DNA of 64,000 nucleotides from positions 230,510 through 294,509 of the forward strand of contig VXAA01004252.1 of assembly GCA_013399115.1 (NCBI GenBank). The letters run 5' to 3'. A program made the translations under genes and the position numbers. Positions within the stretch are counted from its first letter, which is position 1. The number at the start of each line of letters is the position of its first letter. Below, in pieces: positions 37,901-49,280 of the stretch. Below the pieces are notes generated by a model. It had not been told where the DNA came from, ran no database searches, and was given only the letters and a program-made list of their open reading frames with translations. The DNA is from Anseranas semipalmata (Eukaryota; Chordata; Aves; Anseriformes; Anseranatidae).

Positions 37901-40544
37901 TGTTCCTGTCTTGTCTTACTACATGAAACACACAGCCTAGGAAAAAAAGGTAAAATATGAACTGTTCTTACGAAGTCGTGATAGTCAGGACAAAATAAGT
38001 CAAAGCAGAGCTTGACCTTTTTGCTAACACAGCCAATAACTACCATTTTCAGAGGAACAAAGCTAAACTGCTACGTAACACACAAAGAGATAAAAAGAAA
38101 AATGAGGGCTGTGGGAAACCTTGTCAACAGATGAATGCCTAAGAGGAATCTCCTCACAGCAAGTCAACACACACCTCCTTGTCTACAGCCATCATGTCAA
38201 CAGCAGCATGCCAAAACGATTACCCTCAATAAAAGGGCATGCAGTAGTATTCAATCCTGCAAGAACTTACTCTAAATTGTAATGATCCACGCATTTCAAT
38301 TTCTAGCAAGCGGTGTTGGCATCCTCCTCCATGCTGAACAAATAATTCTGTAAAGAGGGACCTCCCAGTGTCTCTCTCAAACTAAGAAAACTCCATAGTT
38401 TTACCTGAGGTCTATAGAGAGGTTTTAACTTGTTTTCATCTGGATACATAGGGCCACTTTCAGATGATGGAAATGAATGTGGAAAATGAAGAAATAAGTT
38501 TGCATAAGCCTCTAGAAAGTGATTTATGCTGTTTTCTATAACTGTCATGAGCTGGAGATGAATGTTTTCTTTCATAAATGTGACAGTAAATTCAAGATGC
38601 TGAAAGCTAATTTGCAATTCACCTGCCATGGTTGCTGCCGTGATTCAGACTTGGAATTTTTGGTTCACTCTCAGAGTTGTACTTTGTGCTCCAGAGCTGG
38701 CCAATTTTGCAAGTTTTCTGACTGTCTATGGATGCTTGTAAAGTTGCTCTCAGCCTGCAGCTGCTAAGGAGCAGAGCTCTGCTTGGAGCCATAAAAAGTA
38801 CGAGAAGTCTTTCCTTTCTGCAAGAGAAGGAAATTACTTGAACAGGTGCTTCTAGGGTACAACCTGCAGGAAAAACTGAGCCTGTTTCTATCCTATTTTT
38901 TATGTTTAAGGTCCTCTTAAAACATGTACAAATTTTTCAGACCTTTTTTGGGGGGGTTCATTTGTGCAGCTGGCATTCTCAGCCTTGCTGGTGAGCTTTC
39001 TCTGCTGATCTAGAAAGACGCGCAAGGCCACTGATTTCCTGGTTTGAAAGTGTCATTGTACATATTGTTAACAGTTGTTTTCATACCTGGTGAAGAAAGC
39101 CAGAGGCTGATAAATGATTATTCTGTTACATGCTGGCTACATTTGAATGCACAGTTGCAAGCAGATGTTGCAACAGCCTTAACAAAAAATGATCTTACTC
39201 AACACTAAAGACTTTTCCAGGTTATATAGTCAAAATTTGTGAATGTCTTTTCACTCAACGTCACGCTGGAGAACTGTTGCAGCTCCCCAGATCCCACCAG
39301 CATTGGTAGAGAACAGTGTTCACCATGGTAATTTTTACAGCTTAGTGGATAACATAAACTGGCTAAAGTCTTTCAGCCGCATGGGTTTCTGGTTGCTGTT
39401 CACATGTTTGCACAGAGTTTCTCCGTGTCTTTGTGGGCTGGGAATACATGAACTTAGGTCTGTCACTGCGATCCCAGGAGAATGGGGTATTTTAGTACGT
39501 CCTGTCTGCAGAGCCTTGTCTCCTGAGTTTAGAATCAGCAGGCAGTGGCCAAAGGCTATTATTTCCTGTGTTGTTATGGTGCCTAAAAATTCGAGTCAAG
39601 AATCAGGCTTGATTGCAATGGGAGTTGAACAAGCACAGCTGGAGAGTCCTGCTGTGGAGGATTTATGGACCCTTGTGGCAGTAATCCTGATTGTAATCGT
39701 TTACGGACTTACGCTAGCAGAGCCTGTGGCAATTTAGCCTGTGGAACATACAGGCATGGTGTGGAGCAACTTAAAAAATGGCACAAAGGGATATTCACAT
39801 GAAACGTTTAATTCATGTGCCAAGGTTGAGGAGACTAATCTCACTTTATAGCCACTGGATGGTGGAGAGGATCCAGGAGGCAATTCAGAACACTTAAATT
39901 AGGTTCCTGCACTGAATCACAACTGAAAAAGATCCTGCTCTGTCTGTCCATAAAGAAAGAATACTTCCACATTGGACACAAAAGTTAGGCACCAAGCTTA
40001 GGCAGATTAAACACTTCCAGAAACACAGTTTCATTAACAGTAGATCCTGATAATAAGTCTGATCCAAAACACATCAATACTAAATCATTCTGATGAAATG
40101 TGCATTTTTATCAAAACTGCAATGTTCCGTGCAAGTAAGATAGTTGTAACAAAAGGATTTGAAAAAAAAAATGAAGGTTTTAATATCTCCTTTATCATCT
40201 TGATCATTTCTTTTTTTTACATTAACAGTATATTAAATACTGATTTTAACTTGGTACCTACTCTTATGGGCATAGAATCTAATGTATTTCACATTTGAAC
40301 ATGTCTAAGTCAAATTAATTGGATCTTCTTGAAACTAACAAAATAAAATGCTTCTGAGTTCCTACAAGATTTTTAGAAATTATTATTTGCCCATATAGAT
40401 GTCAATTACCTATAAAAGATAACCTATATATAATATATAGAGAGATTTATTTAATAAATAAGATTTCTTACTTTAGCTTGTATCATATTGTATCATACTT
40501 CAGCTTACTGGAAGTTTTGCAATGTCAGCCTTTTCACCAAAATT
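34961..40544. other. Non-coding DNA, no gene recognised
   Basis: Only unrelated short frames. The longest, 39243-39737 (164 codons), ends in a hydrophobic stretch but matches no family and has no visible exon context. One reverse CR1 scrap is listed separately. Confidence 0.5.
35340..35430 (-). mobile_element. Probable reverse-oriented CR1 fragment
   Basis: Read on the plus strand, TTACAGAATGC is followed by AGAACTGAAAGTGATTGCCTG and then GAACCGACCAACTAACCCAG with CACTAAAC. This follows the reverse complement of a CR1 3' end, which normally reads octamer tail, a 'GTTGGAAAAGACC'-type segment, then 'CCAACCGTCAACCCAGCACC...CACTAAACC'. It is short and divergent, so identification is moderate. 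Confidence 0.45.
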
Positions 40545-40700
40545 TGGATTAATAGAAGGAAGACAAGGATGAAAGGCCACAGTAGATCAGACTGAAAGCC
40601 TGTAGAGCTCAATATCCTCTCTCGGATTCTGTCCCAGAGCAAGTGACTGAAGGAGAATATAGATGTAGGCAAGCATGTGACTGTGCTGAGCACAGTTCTG
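40545..40700 (+). mobile_element. Second ancient reptile-type CR1-related repeat
   Basis: GGCCACAGTAGATCAGACTG, CTCAATATCCTCTCTCGG and GGCAAGCATGTGACTGTG stand in the same order as the reptile repeat's 'GGCCATACTGGGTCAGACC', 'CCCAGTATCCTGTCTC' and 'GGGCAAGCATATAGTGAT' segments. It is the 5' part of the type of element found at 34.5 kb. It encodes nothing. Confidence 0.6.
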
Positions 40701-40973
40701 AGTCTGAGGTCTTACGAGCCCAATGTGGTTTCTGTGATTTTTGGAACACTGGGATTTCTATTCAACAGAAATTTCTGTGGAGCAGACTTCCAATTCTCAA
40801 TCATAATTTAAAAGAAGATTGTAATCAGCGATAACATCAGCCCCTTTAACAGGTCACCCTCTAGTGGCTAGACTTTGGACACAGTCTTATGGGCAGCATA
40901 TGGGGACATTTTTCTCTGGGTATCAGTCTTTTAGAATTGATTTTGCCTTGTGAACTGCAGGAAAGCACAATGA

Positions 40974-41002
40974 CAACAACAACAACAACAACAACAACAA
41001 CA
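40974..41002. repeat. (CAA)n microsatellite
   Basis: Nine perfect CAA units. Confidence 0.95.
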
Positions 41003-42922
41003 GAAAAACCTGTTATTTGATTTCTCTGTTAAAGTCAGCAGAGGGAAATCCAAGTCTTGACGGTTTCATAGCATTCAGACAGTTCCTAAACATTATAGAG
41101 AGCTGTGAAAATTTTCACTAACAGCAGGCAAAAAAGTCCTTCGTCTGCTTTGGGTTTATCAAGAGTACATTGTATCAGTGAAAGACAGAAGACTGGCAAA
41201 TTTGGAGGGTATTTTGGAGCCCAGCCACTTAGTGGTATAAAAAATAGAATAGGGACTTTCTAGAGTAAAATATATATGAAATGGCTAACTCTATTTTTAT
41301 GCACAGAACATGACGTGTGTTCTAGCGTGCACAGGCCATCTTTCAGCAAAATACATTTTTATCTCAGATGGTTATTAAACCTTTGGTTTGTTATCATGAT
41401 TCTTACACAGTCTGAATACACTTTGAAAATATTTTCAAATGTTTCTCTACAAATCCCAAAAGGTGATGGCAACTCCAGAGGCTTGCTGATATCTTTGAAA
41501 CTACTGTGAGCAATACCAATCTATCTGAATCAGCTGCTGGGTAAAGCAGGTGGGATGAGATAAATGTCTTATTTGAATGTCACCCCTTAGAAATACGGTG
41601 TGGTTTTTCATACTTCTTAGGGATATTGTCTCATGTTGACGAGGCTTCAAATAAGTGCTGCATCATTATTTGCTTTCGTACCTATTCTGTGTGGATCATC
41701 TACTATAATTTTGTGTTTCCATTTTATTAATCAACAAATCTGGAATACTGCGAATAAGCAGCAGTTTTCTGCTAAGAAGAAGAGCTTAACTTGATAAGGA
41801 TGCTCAGTTTTTGGATAATCTGTCAGGCAACAATAGCTGGGTTGCTGCTGGCTGTGGCTGGAGATGGGCAGGGAATGGACCTAGGGCTGAAGTGTTTGCG
41901 TGAGAGGCAATCCTGGTTTTCTTTGGCTCCCCAGCAGCCACAGACTGCTCTGTGAGAGCATCAAGACTACTGAAACTGTGTGAAGTTTTAGCCAGACTAG
42001 CTTTGTCTCCTTCTTTCAGAAGTCTGTGATGTTCTACGTTATTATTATTATTAATGGTAATGTGTGCTGCATCTGACACACTTGTTACGGTTATTATTAA
42101 CAATGGATGCGATGCTAATACTAATGCGAATAGAGAAATAAAGAAACAAACAACTGTGGAAATGTTCATTATGTCTTCAATACTCCATTAATCCCAAAGC
42201 AGTTATAACTCACTGCTGGATATTGGCTATGAACCAATATGACAGATGGTGAATAAAAATAAGAGTGTTTAAAAAAAAAAGCACTGACAGCAATATATTT
42301 CACCTCTATACTTTAGGTTTGCATCTCTGCTCCTAGCCATGGTAGCCAAGTGTAAACATATATCTCTGTGAATAACTGAAATCAAAGGAGGTCCTAACAG
42401 CAATGAAAATAAAATACGTGGACATTGATTAGAAACAATTAAACTGACTTTGGAATTATTTTCCAAAGTATTACAGAGCTTATTTTACCTGCTAAGACTA
42501 ATATGAAATTTAATTAATTTTGTACGAAAAATTCTAATGGAAATAAAGAATTGTCTTTGGGAGACGGATCCTGATGTGACCCCCAAAGTGACCTCTTCCT
42601 ACAGAAGATGTAGTGCCAAGGAATGTTGTTAAAATGTTCTCATGAAGGAAGAAATGGGCATCAAAGGCTAGTTCTTCTGCCCTGCACCCCCTCTTCACTT
42701 CTGAACTCATTCTGCAGTACTTGTGTTACCGATGCTTCTGCTGCCAACTCCATTGTTGACACAAGAGTACTCTGGATTACTTTTGTCTTTTTCCAGTAAT
42801 TTTGAACTTTTTTAAAATTTTGTGGCATTATGAAATGTTCTGCAGTTGATGTGTAAATCCCTTAAGAATTTCCACATCCTTAGGCCTACCGATAATGTGT
42901 TGATTTTAGAAATAATAAAATT

Positions 42923-42937
42923 AAAAAAAAAAAAAAA
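42923..42937. repeat. Poly-A run
   Basis: Fifteen consecutive A after AATAATAAAATT. The sequence upstream is not a recognised retroposon. Confidence 0.85.
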
Positions 42938-44064
42938 TTGTTCTAACTTCAAACAAAGCTATTCAGGAATCCAAGGAGAAAACAGTTAAATATTTTTTGT
43001 TTAAAAAATGAACAAATTTCAAAACTTCAGAAGTTCTATTTAGATACTTTTTAGGAAAATACTTCTCATTTCCATTTCTAAATGATTTTTTTTTTCACAT
43101 TGCTAGGCTACACAAAAAAATTGCCCCATGTCATGCTGTCAGGATTAGACAACAAAAACGCGCCTATGGAATAAATTTCCTCTCTCTGATGAAACAGCCA
43201 TTGACTGGTTTACATCTTACTTGTTCCTTTCCATTTTGCTATTTGACTCAGTGATATCTGAGATCTCCACTTTTAAGCATCTCTCCTTTAAGCGTGCCCC
43301 TTATCTATTTCTCAAAGCACCTGTTTCTTTTCAAAGATATACTTATCTAATATGCCACTTATGATGCCTATTTGTATACCTCTATGCTAGATAGGGACTA
43401 TTGGTGTGGTGATTTATGACAAAGAAAAACCTTTTGCTAGAAAAATAATGGGCCTGGAGGGGGATGAAGAATTCCACCATGCCTCTCAGTTTACGACTGT
43501 ATGGCCAGAAAATGAATAATCAGAAATAGCTTTTCAGATGGCTTACAGGTGCAACCTAAAACAGAAAGGTATGGAGATACCCAGAAAATGTGGCATTATG
43601 ACTCGAAGGATAACCAACAGATGTAGGACAAACACCAGGAGGCAACTAGCCCCAGCTGGCCACCCTGGCCTTGGGACAACCCCACAAGCTCGGTGTAAGG
43701 TCAGGCTGGTGCTGGTCTCGGGTGTGCTCTCTGTGTTCTGCAAGGGAGGACAGCACAGAGCCTGGGTTGTGAAGTCAGTCCTCAGCAGTTTAAAAGCATA
43801 GACATCATCTGGAGACTTACGAAAGGTCAAATCAAGATCTTTGGTATTTTTTTTTCTATTTAATGGCTGAATATATTAACAACTGGACAAAATCCTGATG
43901 TTGGGTTTGATTAGCTGAGTGTAGTCAAGGGCATGTGCTCACGTTGTCCTGCCAATCTAAGTTTTAGACACAGCTTTGTCCATTGTTCCTGTACTGATGG
44001 AGGATTTTTTTTACCAGATACTTTATTGCTAGTGAGTTATTTTATGCTACTTTTTTGTTCTTCC

Positions 44065-44078
44065 TTTTTTTTTTTTTT
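44065..44078. repeat. Poly-T run
   Basis: Fourteen consecutive T in a pyrimidine-rich stretch. Confidence 0.85.
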
Positions 44079-45289
44079 CCTACACAACTTCCTGAGCAGT
44101 ACTCATAAAAGAATAACCCAATAGCTGTACAGCAGTATTGATGAATCTTCCAGGGAAACATCCAAAATTGTTTGGTATTCCAGTTTGCTTAACAAGATAA
44201 TATTTTTTTAAAAAATCCTATTACAAGTTATGCACCAAAACAATAATTAAAAATAAATTAAACATCTTTACATATTTGAAAGCTGTAAGAACTTTATATT
44301 GTGACTAAACTGTCAACAGTAACCTTTTATTAGCAGCTTTGTGCACTGTAGAACTGCCAATCACATAGGAAACAGAACAGATGCATTACATCTTGAACAT
44401 ATGGGAAACAGAGTATCACAAATTAAAAAGCAGAAAATCTCAATATGCTTTCATTAAATGCTTTGGTCGTCATAAATTGATTGTAAACAAAACAAGGACC
44501 TTCAGGATACAATTTATAGCCTATTAAATATCCCAAAGGTAGTTTGTCCCAGGTAGGTCTATGAAACAAGGACCTACATCACAGTGGTAAAGACTTTTAA
44601 AATAAATGCAACATAAAGCAGGTGTTTTACTAACAGAAATCACAGATGTTCCCAGTCCAGAATAGTGGATCCAAGCATGATATCTGGTCCAAAATTTAAC
44701 ATCAACACTGTAATTATTGACAGTGGGCAACATGAGCAAAGCTGAGTGAAATTTCTGCATCCTGTGAAACCTCTGCAGATTTTGCAAATCTGCCCATTCT
44801 GTAATAGTTTGACCTTTTAAATGCATCCATCTAACTACCTGGATCAACAGCCCTGGGAAAGCAAGATACCATAGAAGAGCAACCTACAACAGCTGAAGTC
44901 TCCTACTTCCCTGCATCTATTTACAACAGAAAAGAGCTTGGTATAAATCACTACCTGAAAACATGTGGCAGCAGCTCACTCACCCTCTCTCCTCCCACCA
45001 CTCCTGCAGGTCTGCAGTTATTCATACCATCAGGCTACATCAGCATGGGCTCACACTGAAGCACATCCCTTGAGAACACGCTCCAGCATGGCTGCCTGGG
45101 CTCTGAGCAAGAGAGGCCACAACAAAGTGAGGGAGCAGGGCACCCCACCAGAGACCTGGAGAACAAGGAGCAAGCAACTCCATCCATATTGCAAAGATGA
45201 GACTTTGGTGTGCATTTCTTTTTCTGCACTCAAAAGCCCTTAGGAAAGGAAGCTCTTAACTCATGTCAAAACAGACATAAAGTGAACAC

Positions 45290-45335
45290 AATCACATAGG
45301 TCACATGGGCAGCTGGGGATTAAGACCCAAGCACA
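45290..45335 (+). mobile_element. MIR-like SINE scrap
   Basis: AATCACATAGGTCACATGGGCAGCTGGGGATTAAGACCCAAGC, read in pieces, follows the conserved MIR segment 'AAGGTCACACAGC...GAGCTGGGATT..AACCCA'. It is too short and diverged for a firm call. Confidence 0.4.
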
Positions 45336-46882
45336 AAACGAGAGGCATATGAAGATGGGCATACAGATACACCTGCACGTCTCTAATTTGTCAAACACCA
45401 CTCACTCATTGTACAAAAGCATTGTTCTATCCTTCCCACAAGCAGATAAATATTAGAGGGGTAGCAAATCAAAGGCAAGTTTGAATCCTTTCTGGATTGT
45501 GTAGTTCAGGTAAAAATAGAACTCAGTTATCGAGTAAATCTGACCTTACAAACTGGGCTTTTATTTATTACAGAGTTAAGACAAAAATCCAGGCTTTTGG
45601 CCAGACAAAATTATCCGAGCTTTAATAATACAGCTAAAATGATCCTAGGTCTGCACCGTTATTATTTGGGTTTTGCAAAAAGCCTACAAAGCTTAGCAAA
45701 GGCCTTGTGAAGATAAACCTAATATGCAGAGTAAACCATTCTGCTTCAGAGGAAGGGAAATTTTGCTTTTACTTTAATGATGCTGGAGCCTTTAATGAAA
45801 CAGAGCACATCTTCCTCTCCCTTTTGCTTTCAGCTATATCTGTAATTCTTTCTTCTCTTCTTGTGGTGGTTGGCAATAAAAGACTCTTTTTCCCCTCTGT
45901 GCTGACTGAAGTGGCATGGTGCCTTCCTTCCTTGCCCTCGACGCTGCTTGAGCACTGGTGTGTATTAGTGGAGAGTAAGACAAGCCATTAGGTATTAACT
46001 GAACTTCACAGAGTGAGTCAGTGGCCGTATGACAAAGTAGAAGTATGGGAAGAATGAAGATGAATCATATACTCTCTGACCTGCAACCAGTCCAAAGCAG
46101 AGCTATCACGAAATGAAACAGGCAAGTTCAATAAAACTTTAATCCTCTTCACTAGCTTCAGCTTTCTGGAGACACATGTTGCTCATCATGTGGCTGTTAC
46201 CCAAATGTCTGTTCTGTTGATTAACCAGTGATTTGGACTTTCAGTGTAGTTAATATAGCATTTCGAACCTATCTTTTTAAGGAATGCTCATTAAACAAAA
46301 TGGTCATGCAATCATTCTCCATCTATAACAGATAAAGTTTCTCTAGAGCCTTATTTGGTACCCTTTTTTGTTCTGAAAATGATAAGGTCCTCAGAGTGAA
46401 GCGCCACACAACTTTGGTAAGGACAGCAGGATGAATCCATTTCTGGTTTGCTTTATGACCATTGCAGCAGCATGTAGGTTCATAACAGAACGTAATGAAA
46501 CAACAGATTAGATCAAGCCTACTCAAGAGGCAGCTTAAGCCTTTTCCCTGCACCATGGTGTCCAGCCACTAGATCATTCAGAATCAAACATTTGATTAAA
46601 AGAATGTATCCAACATGAATCTATTGAACCATGTCAGTAAACAAGAATTCAGAATCTGGAGCCTTAGGAAGAAACTTTCCTTCTCTGAGCCCCAGTTTGC
46701 TGAAGTCAACAGATTTGCATTGATTTCAACAGACTCATCTGGTCAAGTGGTTTTCCTGCCAGGAAAATCACCTCTGGGACCTGAAGAACTGAACTTCTCT
46801 TCTTTAACTTCTCCAAATAGCTGCCCTGGACAACAGCTGCAATCTTATCTTTTTAGGCAGGGAGGGCCAGGAGCTTCTTTAC

Positions 46883-46904
46883 ATGTGAAACACATGTTTC
46901 ACAT
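46883..46904. repeat. Inverted repeat, 10-base arms, 2-base spacer
   Basis: ATGTGAAACA (46883-46892) and its exact reverse complement TGTTTCACAT (46895-46904) are separated by CA. No adjacent gene is visible. Confidence 0.8.
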
Positions 46905-46961
46905 CTTACAAATGTAATTTGACCCCTTTTCTCACAACAGGATAATTCGTCTCCTTCTGTA

Positions 46962-46977
46962 TGTGTGTGTGTGTGTG
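46962..46977. repeat. (TG)n microsatellite
   Basis: Eight TG units, the only TG run of this purity in the window that I noticed. Confidence 0.9.
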
Positions 46978-47002
46978 TTGGCAGAGAGGATAGGGACAGA
47001 TG

Positions 47003-47052
47003 TTATTCCCAATATAAAGAGAATTTAGGCACAGAGAGATTAAAGATACATA
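47003..47052 (+). mobile_element. MIR-like SINE fragment
   Basis: TTCCCAATATAAAGAGAATT followed by TAGGCACAGAGAGATTAAAG is close to the MIR core 'CCCATTTTACAGATGAGGAAACTGAGGCACAGAGAGGTTAAG'. The 'GGCACAGAGAGATTAA' block is nearly unchanged. It probably belongs with the piece at 47270. Confidence 0.55.
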
Positions 47053-47269
47053 TTTATCAATTGAATATCCTGTTTGAAGCACTGCATTCTGAATTTGCAG
47101 AGAGCTTTGTTCTATTTAGAAATATATGTGTTCAAATTACAAATTGCAGAATCTCCAGTTGCAGCTGTGATATCTCTGTGCTCTTATAAATCAGAGCTCC
47201 CAAGTCAGACAGCTGGAAAATGAGTAACATAGAGACTGCCTGAGAAAACTTTTGTCTACTGATTTATTC

Positions 47270-47340
47270 AGGGCCACACAAGACTTCAGTGGAAAAATTA
47301 GAAATAGGGTCCAGTTCTCTGGGGTACAATCCACTGTCAT
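47270..47340 (+). mobile_element. MIR-like SINE fragment, 3' part
   Basis: GGCCACACAAGACTTCAGTGG, AGAAATAGGGTCCAGTTCTC and CCACTGTCATATGG run in the order of the MIR tail 'GGTCACACAGCAAGTCAGTGGCAGAGC..GGAATAGAACCCAGGTCTCCTG..CCAGTGCT'. About 215 bases separate it from the MIR-like piece at 47003-47052 in the same orientation, where the family has almost none. It is either an interrupted copy or two separate copies. Confidence 0.55.
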
Positions 47341-49189
47341 ATGGGGACACCTTTTCCTTTAATACTAGCCTGATCCTCTGCTCAGTATCCATTTTCTTGA
47401 ACAAATTAAGCAAGATTCATTTGAGCAGACCTTGATTAATTCCCAAAACAGCTCCACACCAGGCATCACATGAGACAGGAGACCTGAAGTTAAAGACCAC
47501 AATGATGATGCATAGTGCAATTTCCGAAATTTTTGTTTTCTCCATCTTTCCATGCTTCTCTTTTTTCTTTTTGAATGGTTTCTCACTATGTATAAGGAAA
47601 AAAATGTCAATAGCTGTTAAAGATAAAGGAGTTGCAGGGTGTGGGTGTCTCATCTTTTGCTTGTTTGCCAGAGAAAGCTGAAGAAAATTCCCAAATTTCC
47701 TTGTATTGATGAGTATTGGTCCCACCAGGAGCTTTATGATTCACTGCTGCTTGAGCTAATGAATCTTCAGAAACACATTACCATCTTCCCTGAGGACCAG
47801 CCCTACAGAAAGAGATATTCTGTGAATAAGTTATGTAGATGTTTTCCAGCAGGAAAAAATGCTAAGCTTGGGAAACTCCAGATTTTCTCCCACGGAAAGG
47901 CAAACTTACTGGCACTATGAAGCCATATCTCTTCCTCTTACTGGCCTCTTCCTAGGTCTGGCTCTTGCCCCTCTTTATGAGGCAGTTTTTCTGCATTAGG
48001 TGAGCCTTGGGTATTGAGATTGACAGGTCAACAAGAGTTGAAAGGCTCCTGTTCTTATTTCCACATCCAGATGAAGTGCAGCTGGTGGTGTGCTCCAGCA
48101 GGGAAAGTCTTTCTTAGCTTTATTTACTTATCCATTTTTTCTTCAGGGAAATCAATCTAGAAAATTCAGTAATTACCTAGGCCGTATGAAATATGAGCAG
48201 TGATAACAAAAGGTATATCCTCGGCTTTTCTTTTCCATGATTTGATTCTTTACTCCAAAAACAAGCAAAGCAAACAGAAAATAAACCCAAAATACAATAT
48301 CAACCTTTTTAGGTAACCGAGATAGTGCACTTTAGATCAATGTACATATTAAAAAATGGCTAGAGTGTCTTGTCAGAAGTTAAATTAAAATATTCAGTCT
48401 GTGGTCAATACTCAAAAATAAAATTTCAGTTAAAGTGCTTAATTTCTAGCAAAGTTATATAACTGAAAACAAGGACTAGTTGTGAGAAATATTGAGTAGA
48501 TTTAAAATAAAGCTGGATCTGGAAGTAAAAATTGTATTCAATGTTTTTTTTCCATAAACAAAGCAGATACAGGTTTATGAAAATGATTTGTAAATTCATC
48601 CTATATTTCCTTTTTTCTCTTGATGTGACATTTTGACAAGAAATTTACTGAACCTTGAAAGGTTAAAACATGAAGCAAAAATGCTTGGGAGAAAGTTTAC
48701 CTTTTCTTTCCTTTTTAGGAGTGAAGGTTTAGAACTTTATTTTCAGGTTGGATCTTCAGGAATTATTCTTTTCCTGGTTACCAAATCAAAAAAAATCACC
48801 CACACAACTCTACATAAGTGTCATGCCTGATCACTCCCTCAGTTCTCTGTTTTCATTTTAAAAAATGGAACCAAATAGATCCACTCTTGGCTCAGATGCA
48901 ATGAATATTTAAACACATATGGATACATTTTTATTCACAAAGTACCTACATGGTTTTATTACACAACTAAGTCTTCTTGGTGTTTGAATCTGAATGTTGA
49001 TGAGACAGATTAAGTGCAACAAAACATTGTCTCAAAACGGTGGCCTCCTATTTTTATTCTTCATCAGCCAGAAAAATGAACACTTAGTCAAAGTCTAGGA
49101 TAGCTGATGAACCTGTAACAATCTAGTATTGCAGTGATTTCATTCCTATTAAATCAAAACAAAAAAGGCTCAATCCATGATTGAGAAAT
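47341..49189. other. Non-coding DNA, no gene recognised
   Basis: AT-rich sequence up to the CR1 junction. Short frames only, no named repeat. Confidence 0.55.
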
Positions 49190-49280
49190 CCATGCAGTCT
49201 TCACTGGTGGTCAAGTCTCCTATGTCTGTCGGGACCCTGAAACTCGAGGAGAGGGTGAGAGGAGCAGACTCCGTCCCACT

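Larger units (their letters stand above)
40701..46882. other. Non-coding DNA, no gene recognised
   Basis: Contains microsatellites and a MIR-like scrap, listed separately. A minus-strand frame at 41804-42169 begins with a signal-peptide-like sequence and is discussed as a finding. An interrupted ATT tract at 42040-42056 is part of that frame. Confidence 0.5.

Noticed and set aside
39243..39737. 164-codon plus-strand frame with a hydrophobic C-terminus
   Set aside because: No family resemblance and no supporting splice or promoter context.
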